A DNA stretch of 9,638 bases from the NCBI GenBank assembly GCA_047632015.1, contig JBLIBC010000091.1:1-9638 (forward strand), given 5' to 3'. Source of the DNA: JBLIAZ01 sp047632015. Lineage in GTDB: Bacteria; Bacteroidota; Bacteroidia; Flavobacteriales_C; GCA-002722245. A model generated the notes under the pieces. That model did no database searches. It saw only the letters and a list, made by a program, of their open reading frames with translations, and was not told the origin of the DNA. Position 1 is the first letter of the stretch. Every line of letters begins with the position of its first letter. Below, piece after piece: positions 1 to 6,055 of the stretch. The position numbers and the translations under genes are program-made.

Positions 1-239
1 CCCTTCTGTCCGCCAGATTTCTTATCCGAGGGCTTTCTTGAATTATGAATCGTGCTGCGGGTGTAGTCTTGCGAACTTGGTGTTGAACTTGTATTGCTTT
101 TACGACCTGCTTTGAGTAGCTTGATTTCAGACCGTAGCTCTTCGATGATTTTTCCTTGCAAGATAACCAAAGAACGTAGCTCTTGGTACTCTTTAAGTGA
201 TATGGTGATTGTCGCTTCGATAGAAACAAAGAAAAAACA
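1..239 (-). pseudogene. IS66-family transposase (TnpC), N-terminal fragment running off the left edge
   Basis: Reading the minus strand from 239 down to 1 gives an open frame of about 79 codons that looks like the N-terminus of IS66 transposases. It has a short coiled-coil-like helix (SLKEYQELRSLVILQGKIIE), then LLKAGRKSNTSSTPSSQD, then RKPSDKKSGGQKG, which is the characteristic linker before the zinc-binding region. A stop codon (242-240) sits directly upstream, and no ATG, GTG or TTG lies before the conserved part. The ATG at 240-238 is in a different frame and stops after 15 codons. The gene has therefore lost its start, or is frameshifted within the first ten codons. No TnpB-like reading frame, which normally precedes TnpC, is visible upstream. 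The rest of the protein, including the DDE catalytic core, would lie left of the window. The family call is firm; whether the copy is dead depends on sequence not shown. Confidence 0.8.
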
Positions 240-305
240 TTAAATGAGTCAAATGGGAAAAATTGAATTAAGTTACTAGCACTGAGTTGTTAAATTAGCT
301 ACTGA

Positions 306-502
306 GAGATCAAAGAACTAAATAGTGCAGCACATTCGATCGAATACAATTTAGAGAACATCCTCAATTTCTTCGATAATAGAAGTACAAAAGCCAATGC
401 GGAATCTTTTAACTCCAAAATAAAGTTGTTTAGAGCAAATATGAGGCGGGGGTGCAGATGTCTCTGTTTTTCTTGTTTAGATTAAAGAACCTTTTTGCTT
501 AG
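306..502 (+). pseudogene. ISL3-type transposase, 3' end with two frameshifts
   Basis: Frame 306-449 reads EIKELNSAAHSIEYNLENIL then NFFDNRSTKANAESFNSKIK then LFRANMR. This matches the C-terminal part of ISL3-type DDE transposases of Bacteroidota (the NFFDNRST.A.AESFN.KIK.FRAN signature, which includes the last catalytic glutamate region). After MR the homology continues one frame over (GADVS, 451-465) and then another frame over (FFLFRLKNLFA, 467-499), ending in TAG at 500-502. Two single-base insertions, near 443-450 and 461-467, explain this. The frame is also closed upstream by TGA at 303-305, and the N-terminal three quarters of the transposase is missing. This is a decayed remnant, not a working gene. 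The sequence just after the stop (503-524) may be the right inverted repeat of this element, but its partner is absent, so that cannot be tested here. Confidence 0.8.
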
Positions 503-704
503 TCCCCCGATAAATCGTGTGCCCTTATTTGTCGGTTCACACCAAGGAGAAAAAAGAGCGGCCATGTTTTATTCCTTTTTTGGAACGTGTAAAAAACACG
601 AAGTGAATCCATATGAATGGCTCAAAGCCACTTTGGAAAACATTGCAGATGCTAAGATGAGTGAATTAGATAATTATCTGCCGAAGAATTTTCAAAAATC
701 ATAG
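486..704 (+). pseudogene. IS66-family transposase, C-terminal fragment
   Basis: From about 525 to the TAG at 702-704 the frame encodes LFVGSHQGEKRAAMFYSFFG, TCKKHEVNPYEWLKATLENI and ...LDNYLPKNFQKS. This is the C-terminal domain of IS66 transposases: usual pattern LF.GSH...RAAM.YS...TCK...NP.EWL..VL, ending in LLP.N. The residues before it (486-524) do not match the expected LGRKNY lead-in, and overlap the end and downstream sequence of the ISL3 remnant, so the join lies at about 503-524. No natural start codon exists; a TTG at 495 is incidental. Downstream, GGTTGGTATGATGCTTA (709-725) looks like the right terminal region of an IS66 element, whose ends from memory typically finish in GCTTAC. 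This fragment is on the opposite strand to the IS66 N-terminal piece at 1-239, so the two cannot be one uninterrupted gene. Confidence 0.82.
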
Positions 705-793
705 ACAGGGTTGGTATGATGCTTAATTCTAAACGAAACAAACAATGTCATCTTAACAAAGATCATTCACCACCACCACCAACCCACAGACAA

Positions 794-2197
794 TCATTCC
801 CCAACCATTCCAACTACATCTTCAATCCCACCAACTTCAACCTTATCCATCAACGTAAAACTAATACTCTCAACAGCCCCTTTAATTTTACTAAACTGTT
901 TGCTTCCCACATTATAAACCACAGCATCCTCACCAATCACCACCAACTTACATTTCCTATCCACACCATACTTGAAGTTTTTTAAGTTTCTCCCTCCATA
1001 CGTGATCACTGAATTAATGCCCTCCATAAATAAATACACTTGGACCGCCTTAATTTCCTCACCATTCTTTCCCTTAAACAAAATCTCAATCGCCACTTGT
1101 TCTTCCTTCATTATCCTATCGATATTCGTCCAACCAAATCCTTGCAACGCAAACTTCCTGGACACCGAGTCATTCACCTTTCTAGCCTCTGCAACCTTTT
1201 CCCTGCGAGCTTTTTCTTTAGCTATTTCATCTTTTTGTTTTTGAACAAAAGCTCTGTACTTCTCGTATTTTTCCTCAAATACAAACGTGGCATATTCCAT
1301 GTCACCTTCTTTAAAAACAGGCTTCACCGTAGTCTTAAATACCTTCCCATTACTTGTCAGTTTCAACTTATAAACGCCATTTCTCTTTCGCTTTACAATT
1401 TCCATTTCATTCCAATAAGCAGTTTTTACCCACGGGTTTTTATCTGGATTTTCCGACCTTTTTCGACCCACAAACTCCCATTCCACACCATTGTAAATAT
1501 TCAGTTCAGGGTATTTACTAAAGTCCATTTTAAACTTGAACTGGAACAGTTTTTTGTTTTCCAACACCGGTTTTACGGGCTTAATAATTCCCTTTTTTAA
1601 AGCCATTTCCTCAAAGTTAGGAGTTGATACCTTTTCCTTTTTGGCTGCAATAACAGGAATATCTTTTTCCACTTCCTTCCATTGTTTCCCAACGGTATCT
1701 AACGAATACAAATTGTAATCCTTTCCCTTTTGCTTCGATTTCATAGTGACGCTAATCAAACAATCAGGATTAGGAAACACCGCTTGACTGTTTTGTTGAA
1801 CCAATAACTCCATCATTCCAGCTGACTCAAGTACCTCCTTTCCATTTTCTGATAACCTCATAGGAACCCCGCTTACTAATATGGCTGCAGGGCTGTTAAC
1901 TTCCCTGTAGGATAGCCGAACTTTTCCTGTCACTACTTGTTTATTGCTGTCAATAAAAGCGCATGATGGAATTGCTATGGTGGTACTACCAAAAGTGATT
2001 ACAGTATCCTTGGACACATCTATTTCAAAGTAAACCCTTGGGATCCTCACCTTTGAAAACGGTGGCGACACATAACTTTCTTCAAGTTTTACCTCAGGTA
2101 TATCTTGAGGTGATTCACTTTTTTTAGTACAAGTTCTTAGTAAAAAGAACATTAAAATAATTGCTGAAATTGAGATTGCTAGCTTTTGTTTTTTCAT
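794..2197 (-). CDS. Conserved Bacteroidota envelope protein, probable lipoprotein or membrane-anchored
   Basis: This 467-residue protein begins with a basic n-region (MKKQK) and a hydrophobic stretch to about residue 20, then RTC. Cys23 could be a lipidated cysteine, but the -1 threonine makes a poor lipobox, so an uncleaved signal anchor is the alternative. Residues 63-115 carry a beta-rich module, DTVITFGSTTIAIPSCAF then VVTGKVRLSYREVNSPAAIL and VSGVPM. I recognise this as a recurrent Bacteroidota pattern (G..I.IP..AF.D..G..V.G.V.L.YRE....A.I..SG.PM), loosely reminiscent of ZU5-like folds; the function is unknown. Residues 309-345 form a strongly charged likely coiled coil (KYRAFVQKQKDEIAKEKARR and on). 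It is followed by FGWTNIDRI (354-362), close to a GW.N.DR motif common in these proteins, and a beta-rich C-terminal domain. The gene starts 44 bases after the NlpC/P60 gene on the same strand, so co-transcription is likely. A structural or scaffolding role in the envelope is only an inference. Confidence 0.85.
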   Translation of the reverse strand: MKKQKLAISISAIILMFFLLRTCTKKSESPQDIPEVKLEESYVSPPFSKVRIPRVYFEIDVSKDTVITFGSTTIAIPSCAFIDSNKQVVTGKVRLSYREVNSPAAILVSGVPMRLSENGKEVLESAGMMELLVQQNSQAVFPNPDCLISVTMKSKQKGKDYNLYSLDTVGKQWKEVEKDIPVIAAKKEKVSTPNFEEMALKKGIIKPVKPVLENKKLFQFKFKMDFSKYPELNIYNGVEWEFVGRKRSENPDKNPWVKTAYWNEMEIVKRKRNGVYKLKLTSNGKVFKTTVKPVFKEGDMEYATFVFEEKYEKYRAFVQKQKDEIAKEKARREKVAEARKVNDSVSRKFALQGFGWTNIDRIMKEEQVAIEILFKGKNGEEIKAVQVYLFMEGINSVITYGGRNLKNFKYGVDRKCKLVVIGEDAVVYNVGSKQFSKIKGAVESISFTLMDKVEVGGIEDVVGMVGE

Positions 2198-2241
2198 AGT
2201 CAGGGTGTTTATTGTGTTAGTACTGCTTTATTATTGGGTCA

Positions 2242-3177
2242 TTATAATGTTTTAATGTCCTTGTCGTTTAGCCTTTTCACAAACAACAATCTCTTTTTCC
2301 AATACATTTCCCAACTAGTATCTCCCGAGCCTTCAATGCAAACACCACTGTTTGGACAATGAATAATTTTTAGCTCACCATCTTTGTTAGCGTACACTAA
2401 ACCAGTATGCTGAATTTTATACCCTTTTACTTTTTTAGAACCGAAAAAAATCATGTCCCCAGTCTTACATTTTGATATAGGAACAAGACTGCCAAGTTTT
2501 GATTGTGCTGCTGCGCTATGGGGAAGTTTTACATTCTCTTTCCCGTATACATATTTATTGAATCCAGAACAGTCTAATCCTCTAGCGCTCTCCCCTCCTA
2601 TTTTGTACTTCACTCCTATCAACGATTTTGCGGTCCGCATTAAATTGACAGTATTTAGAACGGTTGCTTTTTTCACTTCAGTTATTGCAGCTGTTACTAC
2701 CGGAGTGGTTGTTACCTTTTTTGGAACCCGCAACAGCGCAATTTTGCCAATGTCTTTCTTATAAATTTGCTTGTACTTTTTAGCATATCTCCTTGCAATG
2801 GGACATTGTTCCTTCTTTATCTTATTATTGATAACGCTTTCAAACTTTGCTTGTATTAATGCTAACTGAATGGTATCAGCTATAAGCTCACTTTCACCTT
2901 TGGATCTGTAATAATGTCTTAACGATGTCAATGATTTTAGTAAATCCCTATCCTTGCTCGACACCTCATAAGCCTTGTACTGACTTAAGCCCAAGTAGTA
3001 ATAAGCCATTTTTTTGTGCTTTCTTTTTTTGATGTACTTCTTGCACTTTTTGATACACTTCTCAGGACGAGACTCGTAATACCTATCTAATTTGATCGCA
3101 ACCTTGTCTGTTTGTTGAGCAAGTGAAACTCCACTCACGAATAAAACTAACAACAGCATCAAAGTTTGTTTTTGCAT
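2242..3177 (-). CDS. Secreted NlpC/P60-family cell-wall hydrolase
   Basis: The 311-residue product is predicted to be exported: a signal peptide covers residues 1-20 (hydrophobic core LMLLLVLFVSG, cleavage after SLA before QQT). Residues 25-145 are a lysine-rich, helical, TPR-like region (for example KKMAYYYLGLSQYKAYE), followed by a Thr/Val/Pro-rich linker (151-172). The catalytic domain is residues 176-303. LDCSGF contains the nucleophile Cys203, QHTGLVY contains His257, and IIHCPNSG offers His273 as the third polar residue, in the order expected for NlpC/P60 cysteine peptidases that cut D-Glu/meso-diaminopimelate-type peptide bonds in peptidoglycan. GDMIFFG between them is also typical. 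All three catalytic positions are present, so the enzyme should be active. The substrate bond is a family-level inference. It is first of a two-gene minus-strand unit with the large envelope protein (44-base gap). The 187 bases upstream (3178-3364) are a divergent intergenic region in which I find no good TAnnTTTG element for this gene. Confidence 0.93.
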   Translation of the reverse strand: MQKQTLMLLLVLFVSGVSLAQQTDKVAIKLDRYYESRPEKCIKKCKKYIKKRKHKKMAYYYLGLSQYKAYEVSSKDRDLLKSLTSLRHYYRSKGESELIADTIQLALIQAKFESVINNKIKKEQCPIARRYAKKYKQIYKKDIGKIALLRVPKKVTTTPVVTAAITEVKKATVLNTVNLMRTAKSLIGVKYKIGGESARGLDCSGFNKYVYGKENVKLPHSAAAQSKLGSLVPISKCKTGDMIFFGSKKVKGYKIQHTGLVYANKDGELKIIHCPNSGVCIEGSGDTSWEMYWKKRLLFVKRLNDKDIKTL

Positions 3178-3364
3178 TTTTATTAAGTTTTTGAATCATT
3201 AATAAACGACCAGCATAACTTAATAATCGCAAATGGACGATTTCGTAACAAAAAAAGTGGTTAAACTTCTGTTGAACCCATTAATCTCTGGGTAATGTCC
3301 TTGTATTTCCCTCACAAAACTTGACTCAAAACGAAACATTTTGGATTAATCCTGGATACAAACA

Positions 3365-3765
3365 ATGGATCATAATAACGAAGAACTTAAACAAGAAGAA
3401 ATTGATGAAATTTCCGCTCACGCAGCTAACCTTTTAGGGAATAAAACAGTACTCCTGCTGAATTGAAGACTGCTCTTATGGAATCAGGCCTTGACGAAAC
3501 CAATTCATCCATCATCGTGGAAAACCTAGTGCAAGATGAACCGCAGAACGAAATATCGGATGAGTCAGTGAAGGAAATAGTAAATGAATTTATCGACGAA
3601 TCAAACAACGATGCAGCACAAAAAGACATGCTTTATGGAGCATTATGGTGTGTAGGTGGAACTGTATTAACTATAGCCGAGGTTAGTTATGTATTTTGGG
3701 GTGCAATTGTATTTGGTGCATACCAATTTTTGAAAGGGGTCTTCAATCTAAAATCGAAAAGCTAG
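3365..3765 (+). pseudogene. Two-helix membrane protein gene interrupted by a -1 frameshift
   Basis: The ATG at 3365 opens a frame reading MDHNNEELKQEEIDEISAHA then ANLLGNK, which hits TGA at 3464-3466. The continuing homologous sequence is one frame over: NSTPAELKTALMESGLDETN and on, ending in a hydrophobic part with GALWCVGGTVLTIA and YVFWGAIVFGAYQFLKGVFN, stop at 3763-3765. One base restored in the AAAA run at 3443-3446 would join them into a single protein of about 133 residues: an acidic helical N-terminal domain and two C-terminal membrane helices separated by a short turn. I recognise that layout (G.....VGG...T.......YV...GAI.FG...F..G) from unnamed Bacteroidota membrane proteins. The downstream frame has no ATG before 3478 and could start there or at TTG 3463, losing the N-terminal domain. 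The break may be a real mutation or a homopolymer sequencing error; the codons around it do not form a classic slippery heptamer. No function can be assigned. Confidence 0.75.
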
Positions 3766-3774
3766 TACTCTTCA

Positions 3775-3806
3775 AAATTGAGAACGCAAACAGCATTTCT
3801 TAATCT
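3775..3806. terminator. Weak AT-rich hairpin between convergent genes
   Basis: AAATTGAGAA (3775-3784) can pair with TTCTTAATCT (3797-3806) at 8 of 10 positions, allowing for one G-T wobble, with a 12-base loop. It lies exactly between the stop of the plus-strand membrane gene (3765) and the stop of the minus-strand lipoprotein gene (3808), where a bidirectional terminator is expected. It has no GC-rich stem and no strong T run, so the support is mostly positional. Confidence 0.25.
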
Positions 3807-3807
3807 A

Positions 3808-4041
3808 CTAATAACAAAACTCGACTCTTTTCTGCTCTAAGGATATTGTGCCTTTCTGTTGCTGAACGTTGTCCGAATCAGATTTGACAACGAATATGAA
3901 ATCTCCTTTTGAAAGAGTACAATCTAATGTGGCAGGAGGAATCGTAAACAGTTGACCTACCCGCAGTATGTCTTCATCGACAGAATTTTCACACGAAGTG
4001 AATGTCAATACGAGTATCAGTGAAAAAAGTAGTTGTTTCAT
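3808..4041 (-). CDS. Small hypothetical lipoprotein
   Basis: This 77-residue product has a classic lipoprotein layout: MKQ, a hydrophobic core LLFSLILVLTF, then FTSC with Cys17 as the likely lipidated residue (the -3 Phe is a relaxed lipobox position, tolerated in Bacteroidota). The mature part is about 60 residues, polar, with Cys41 and Cys76 that could pair, and includes GDFIFVVKSDSD and QQQKGTISLEQKRVEFCY. I do not recognise a family. The start ATG lies only 4 bases after the stop of the 60-residue Cys-tailed peptide gene, so the two are very probably co-transcribed and perhaps translationally coupled. Its location in the envelope is inferred from the signal; its role is unknown. Confidence 0.75.
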   Translation of the reverse strand: MKQLLFSLILVLTFTSCENSVDEDILRVGQLFTIPPATLDCTLSKGDFIFVVKSDSDNVQQQKGTISLEQKRVEFCY

Positions 4042-4045
4042 TTAT

Positions 4046-4228
4046 TTAGGCTCCGCAACTCAGGCACTCCCCATCAAAGTCATCCAACTCAGGATTCTCA
4101 GCAATCTCAGGTTTCAAAGACTTTTTCATGTCGTAAATCTCCTGTTGAATTTCTCCATCGGTGAATAAATTCCCGGTTAAAGTTGATTGTAATTCTGTTA
4201 TTTTGGTTCTTGTTTCCGTTTCTGTCAT
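4046..4228 (-). CDS. 60-residue acidic peptide with C-terminal CxxC tail (CLSCGA)
   Basis: The product has a helical, charged N-terminal part (MTETETRTKITELQSTLTGN, then LFTDGEIQQEIYDMKKSLK), an acidic linker (ENPELDDFDGE) and a cysteine tail ECLSCGA with Cys55 and Cys58. From memory it resembles short Bacteroidota hypotheticals with a TGN..D.EI..I..M motif that end in C-x-x-C-G-S/A; I cannot name a characterised member. It has no signal peptide or membrane segment. The layout of an acidic leader-like region plus a short Cys/Ser/Gly tail resembles ribosomally made, modified peptide precursors, but no modification enzyme, protease or transporter gene is in the window. A metal- or Fe-S-binding tail, or a redox CxxC, is an equal alternative. 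A promoter-like element lies about 30 bases upstream (4258-4290), and the small lipoprotein gene follows after 4 bases. Confidence 0.72.
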   Translation of the reverse strand: MTETETRTKITELQSTLTGNLFTDGEIQQEIYDMKKSLKPEIAENPELDDFDGECLSCGA

Positions 4229-4257
4229 GGTTTGCTTTTTTGCGTTGTTTTAAGCTT

Positions 4258-4290
4258 TCAAGATACGGAAGGTTTGAGGGTATTTGCAAA
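4258..4290 (-). promoter_or_regulatory. Bacteroidota-type promoter candidate for the Cys-tail peptide/lipoprotein operon
   Basis: On the minus strand, TATCTTGA (4265-4258) approximates the Bacteroidota -7 consensus TAnnTTTG with a shifted final G. It is preceded by TTTG at 4290-4287, which fits the -33 TTG box with a 21-base spacer, inside the usual range. It lies 29 bases before the ATG at 4228. The imperfect -7 element keeps confidence moderate. Confidence 0.4.
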
Positions 4291-4320
4291 TGAAGTTTTC
4301 ACCAGTTGGTTGTTAGTTTA

Positions 4321-4339
4321 AGTGCATTGGTTCAGTGCA
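4321..4339 (+). repeat. Direct repeat AGTGCA x2, possible operator
   Basis: AGTGCA occurs at 4321-4326 and again at 4334-4339, spaced 13 bases apart; the second copy is part of the palindrome GTGCAC. It lies just upstream of the -7 element at 4362-4369 and between two divergent transcription units, where a regulator could bind. Such short repeats arise by chance, so this is only suggestive. Confidence 0.2.
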
Positions 4340-4361
4340 CAATAGCATGGTCAGGATTAGC

Positions 4362-4369
4362 TATCTTTG
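4362..4369 (+). promoter_or_regulatory. -7 promoter element (TATCTTTG) for the LRR gene
   Basis: TATCTTTG is an exact match to the Bacteroidota TAnnTTTG -7 box. Only 12 bases, mostly a run of ten A (4371-4380), separate it from the ATG at 4382. Transcription would start a few bases into the A run, giving a leader of roughly 5-8 bases with no Shine-Dalgarno. No TTG box lies at the normal spacing; the nearest TTG (4327-4329) is 32 bases away. The promoter may therefore need an activator or an extended element. Confidence 0.6.
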
Positions 4370-4381
4370 TAAAAAAAAAAC

Positions 4382-6055
4382 ATGAAAACCCTGCACACAT
4401 TAATCGCCGTAATCGCAGTCCAATGCGCCGTAGCTCAAAATATTGTTTTTACAGACTCTAATTTAAAACAGAAATTAATCGCGGATAGTGTTGATACGGG
4501 TAATGATGGTGAAATATCGTTAGAGGAAGCACTCGCCGTAGATAGTTTATATCTTGATTCTTCCGGGATTACTTCTCTTAATGATTTAACCCATTTTATC
4601 AATTTAGATTTCATTGATGCCAGTCACAACCAAATAACGGAGCTTCCATCTTCAGGATTGTCACTTCTTATGTACTTAAATCTTAGTGTCAATAAATTAA
4701 CTGAATTAAATGCTAGTGGCTATACAAATCTTAGGGAATTGTATGTACATCGTAATGATTCATTAAAACAAATAACTGTTTCAGGATTAGCAAAATTGGA
4801 GAAGTTTGGCTTTTCAGCAACTGCTGTAAAAAACATGGATGTGAGTGGTTGTGTAAATTTAACAAAAATGCAATCTGGAGGAAGTCTTGACACGCTACGA
4901 TCCAATTTTGGATATATCGTTGATTACGAAACATTTAAGCAATTTTCTTCAGTCGATTATTTGGATTTATCAAATCATCCTACACTAACAAAATTCAGTG
5001 GTTTGTGGGAGGGTTTTACTATTGGTTATTTGAATTTGGACAATTGTAAAGCTCTTGATACAATTATCGTTTCAAATGGTGTAGTAAAAGAACTTTCAAT
5101 TGTTAATGATTCAAATTTAGTGGAAGTAGTATTGGACAATTATGATGGAGCCAGTACTCTCGTTCAAATATTGAAGCAGAATCCCAAACTTGTGAAGCTT
5201 ACAATGGGACAGTGGGCACCTTATACTTTGTTTGGTGATACCATAGTGGTAGACGGTCATCAAACTTTAGAGGAACTGCGCTTGTATAAGGTAAATGGGT
5301 TAACATTGAAAAATTGTCCCAAGCTCCATACGTTTGGAGGATCATCCGGTACTATCAAAATAGACGGATGTCCTGAACTTAAAACTTTAGAATTACATGA
5401 CGTGGAGGAATTGAATATTAATAATTGCGAATCTTTTTCCGCATTTCCAGAATCTTGGGATGCGTTTGGTTATACAATTAAACGAGTATCTGTAACCAAT
5501 TGTCCTGCATTAACAACTTTACGTACAGTATGGTATGAATCGAAAATAGAAAGTTTGACTTTGACTGGCTGTATCAATTTAACCAGCTTGTACTTAGGAG
5601 GAATGAACTTAGACACATTAGACTTAACAACAAACACAAAACTGACACATTTGGAATGCCAATTAAATCCAATTCGCAACCTAGAAGTATCGCATTTACC
5701 TGAGTTAACTTATCTAAATTGTAATACAACAGCAATGAAGCAATTGAGCTTATGTTTTGATCATAAAATTTCTCACTTGAATGTAAATGGACATGACAGC
5801 TTATTTCATGTGCTAGTAAAAGACACAAGCACTGTGTTAATTGATGAGATATTGGCTTCGAGTGATAGTAGCAGTATGTTTATTCCATGTCTTGAGGTAG
5901 TTGTGTCTGTTGGGGATGTTACTCAAGAGGATGAAAAAAAGATTGTTAGAGCTTTTAATTTATTAGGTGTGGAGGTTCCGATTCGAACAAGGAATACTGT
6001 GATTATTGTCGAGTATAGTGATGGTACTTTTGAGAAGGTGTTTAGAAAAAAATAG
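4382..6055 (+). CDS. Secreted leucine-rich-repeat protein with T9SS-like tail
   Basis: The 557-residue protein has a signal peptide (1-18, cleavage after AVA before QN), so it should cross the inner membrane. Residues 21-54 contain FTDSNLKQKLIADSVDTGND and GEISLEEA. The D.GNDG.ISLEEA part (38-50) looks like an EF-hand-type calcium loop and is the usual lead-in to Bacteroidota LRR proteins. Residues 55-470 are irregular LRRs with repeating NL..L.LS.N.L..L and NC..L..L units, for example YLNLSVNKLTELNASGYTNL and TLTGCINLTSLYLGG. Cysteines recur in the conserved asparagine/cysteine turn (NC, GC). The last 40 residues (KKIVRAFNLLGVEVPIRTRN, then TVIIVEYSDGTFEKVF) resemble the second half of a T9SS type A sorting domain, though the usual YPNP..G opening is missing. 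Export to the surface by T9SS is therefore plausible but not certain. A binding or adhesion role fits the fold; the ligand is unknown. The gene is monocistronic. Confidence 0.9.
   Translation: MKTLHTLIAVIAVQCAVAQNIVFTDSNLKQKLIADSVDTGNDGEISLEEALAVDSLYLDSSGITSLNDLTHFINLDFIDASHNQITELPSSGLSLLMYLNLSVNKLTELNASGYTNLRELYVHRNDSLKQITVSGLAKLEKFGFSATAVKNMDVSGCVNLTKMQSGGSLDTLRSNFGYIVDYETFKQFSSVDYLDLSNHPTLTKFSGLWEGFTIGYLNLDNCKALDTIIVSNGVVKELSIVNDSNLVEVVLDNYDGASTLVQILKQNPKLVKLTMGQWAPYTLFGDTIVVDGHQTLEELRLYKVNGLTLKNCPKLHTFGGSSGTIKIDGCPELKTLELHDVEELNINNCESFSAFPESWDAFGYTIKRVSVTNCPALTTLRTVWYESKIESLTLTGCINLTSLYLGGMNLDTLDLTTNTKLTHLECQLNPIRNLEVSHLPELTYLNCNTTAMKQLSLCFDHKISHLNVNGHDSLFHVLVKDTSTVLIDEILASSDSSSMFIPCLEVVVSVGDVTQEDEKKIVRAFNLLGVEVPIRTRNTVIIVEYSDGTFEKVFRKK

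Larger units (their letters stand above)
1..725. mobile_element. Nested cluster of IS remnants (IS66 / ISL3 / IS66)
   Basis: Three transposase pieces lie within 725 bases with almost no host sequence between them. They are an inverted IS66 5' piece (1-239), an ISL3 3' piece (306-502) and an IS66 3' piece (about 525-704) reaching a probable IS66 right end near 725. The ISL3-to-IS66 join has no gap, which is what insertion of one element into another followed by deletion would leave. The 64 bases between 240 and 305 are not recognisable. The left boundary of the cluster is outside the window. No intact transposase and no complete pair of inverted repeats is seen. Confidence 0.7.

Noticed and set aside
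768..779. (CAC)4 microsatellite just downstream of the envelope gene
   Set aside because: Only four units, outside any gene; too short to support phase variation.
716..1718. Several plus-strand open frames opposite the large envelope protein gene
   Set aside because: They lie antisense to a long frame with clear protein features and have His/Asn/Pro/Phe-rich composition typical of reverse-complement reading.
4107..4289. Alternative minus-strand frame overlapping the Cys-tailed peptide gene
   Set aside because: It has a poor protein composition and would ignore the promoter candidate at 4258-4290 and the 4-base link to the lipoprotein gene, both of which favour the 4046-4228 frame.
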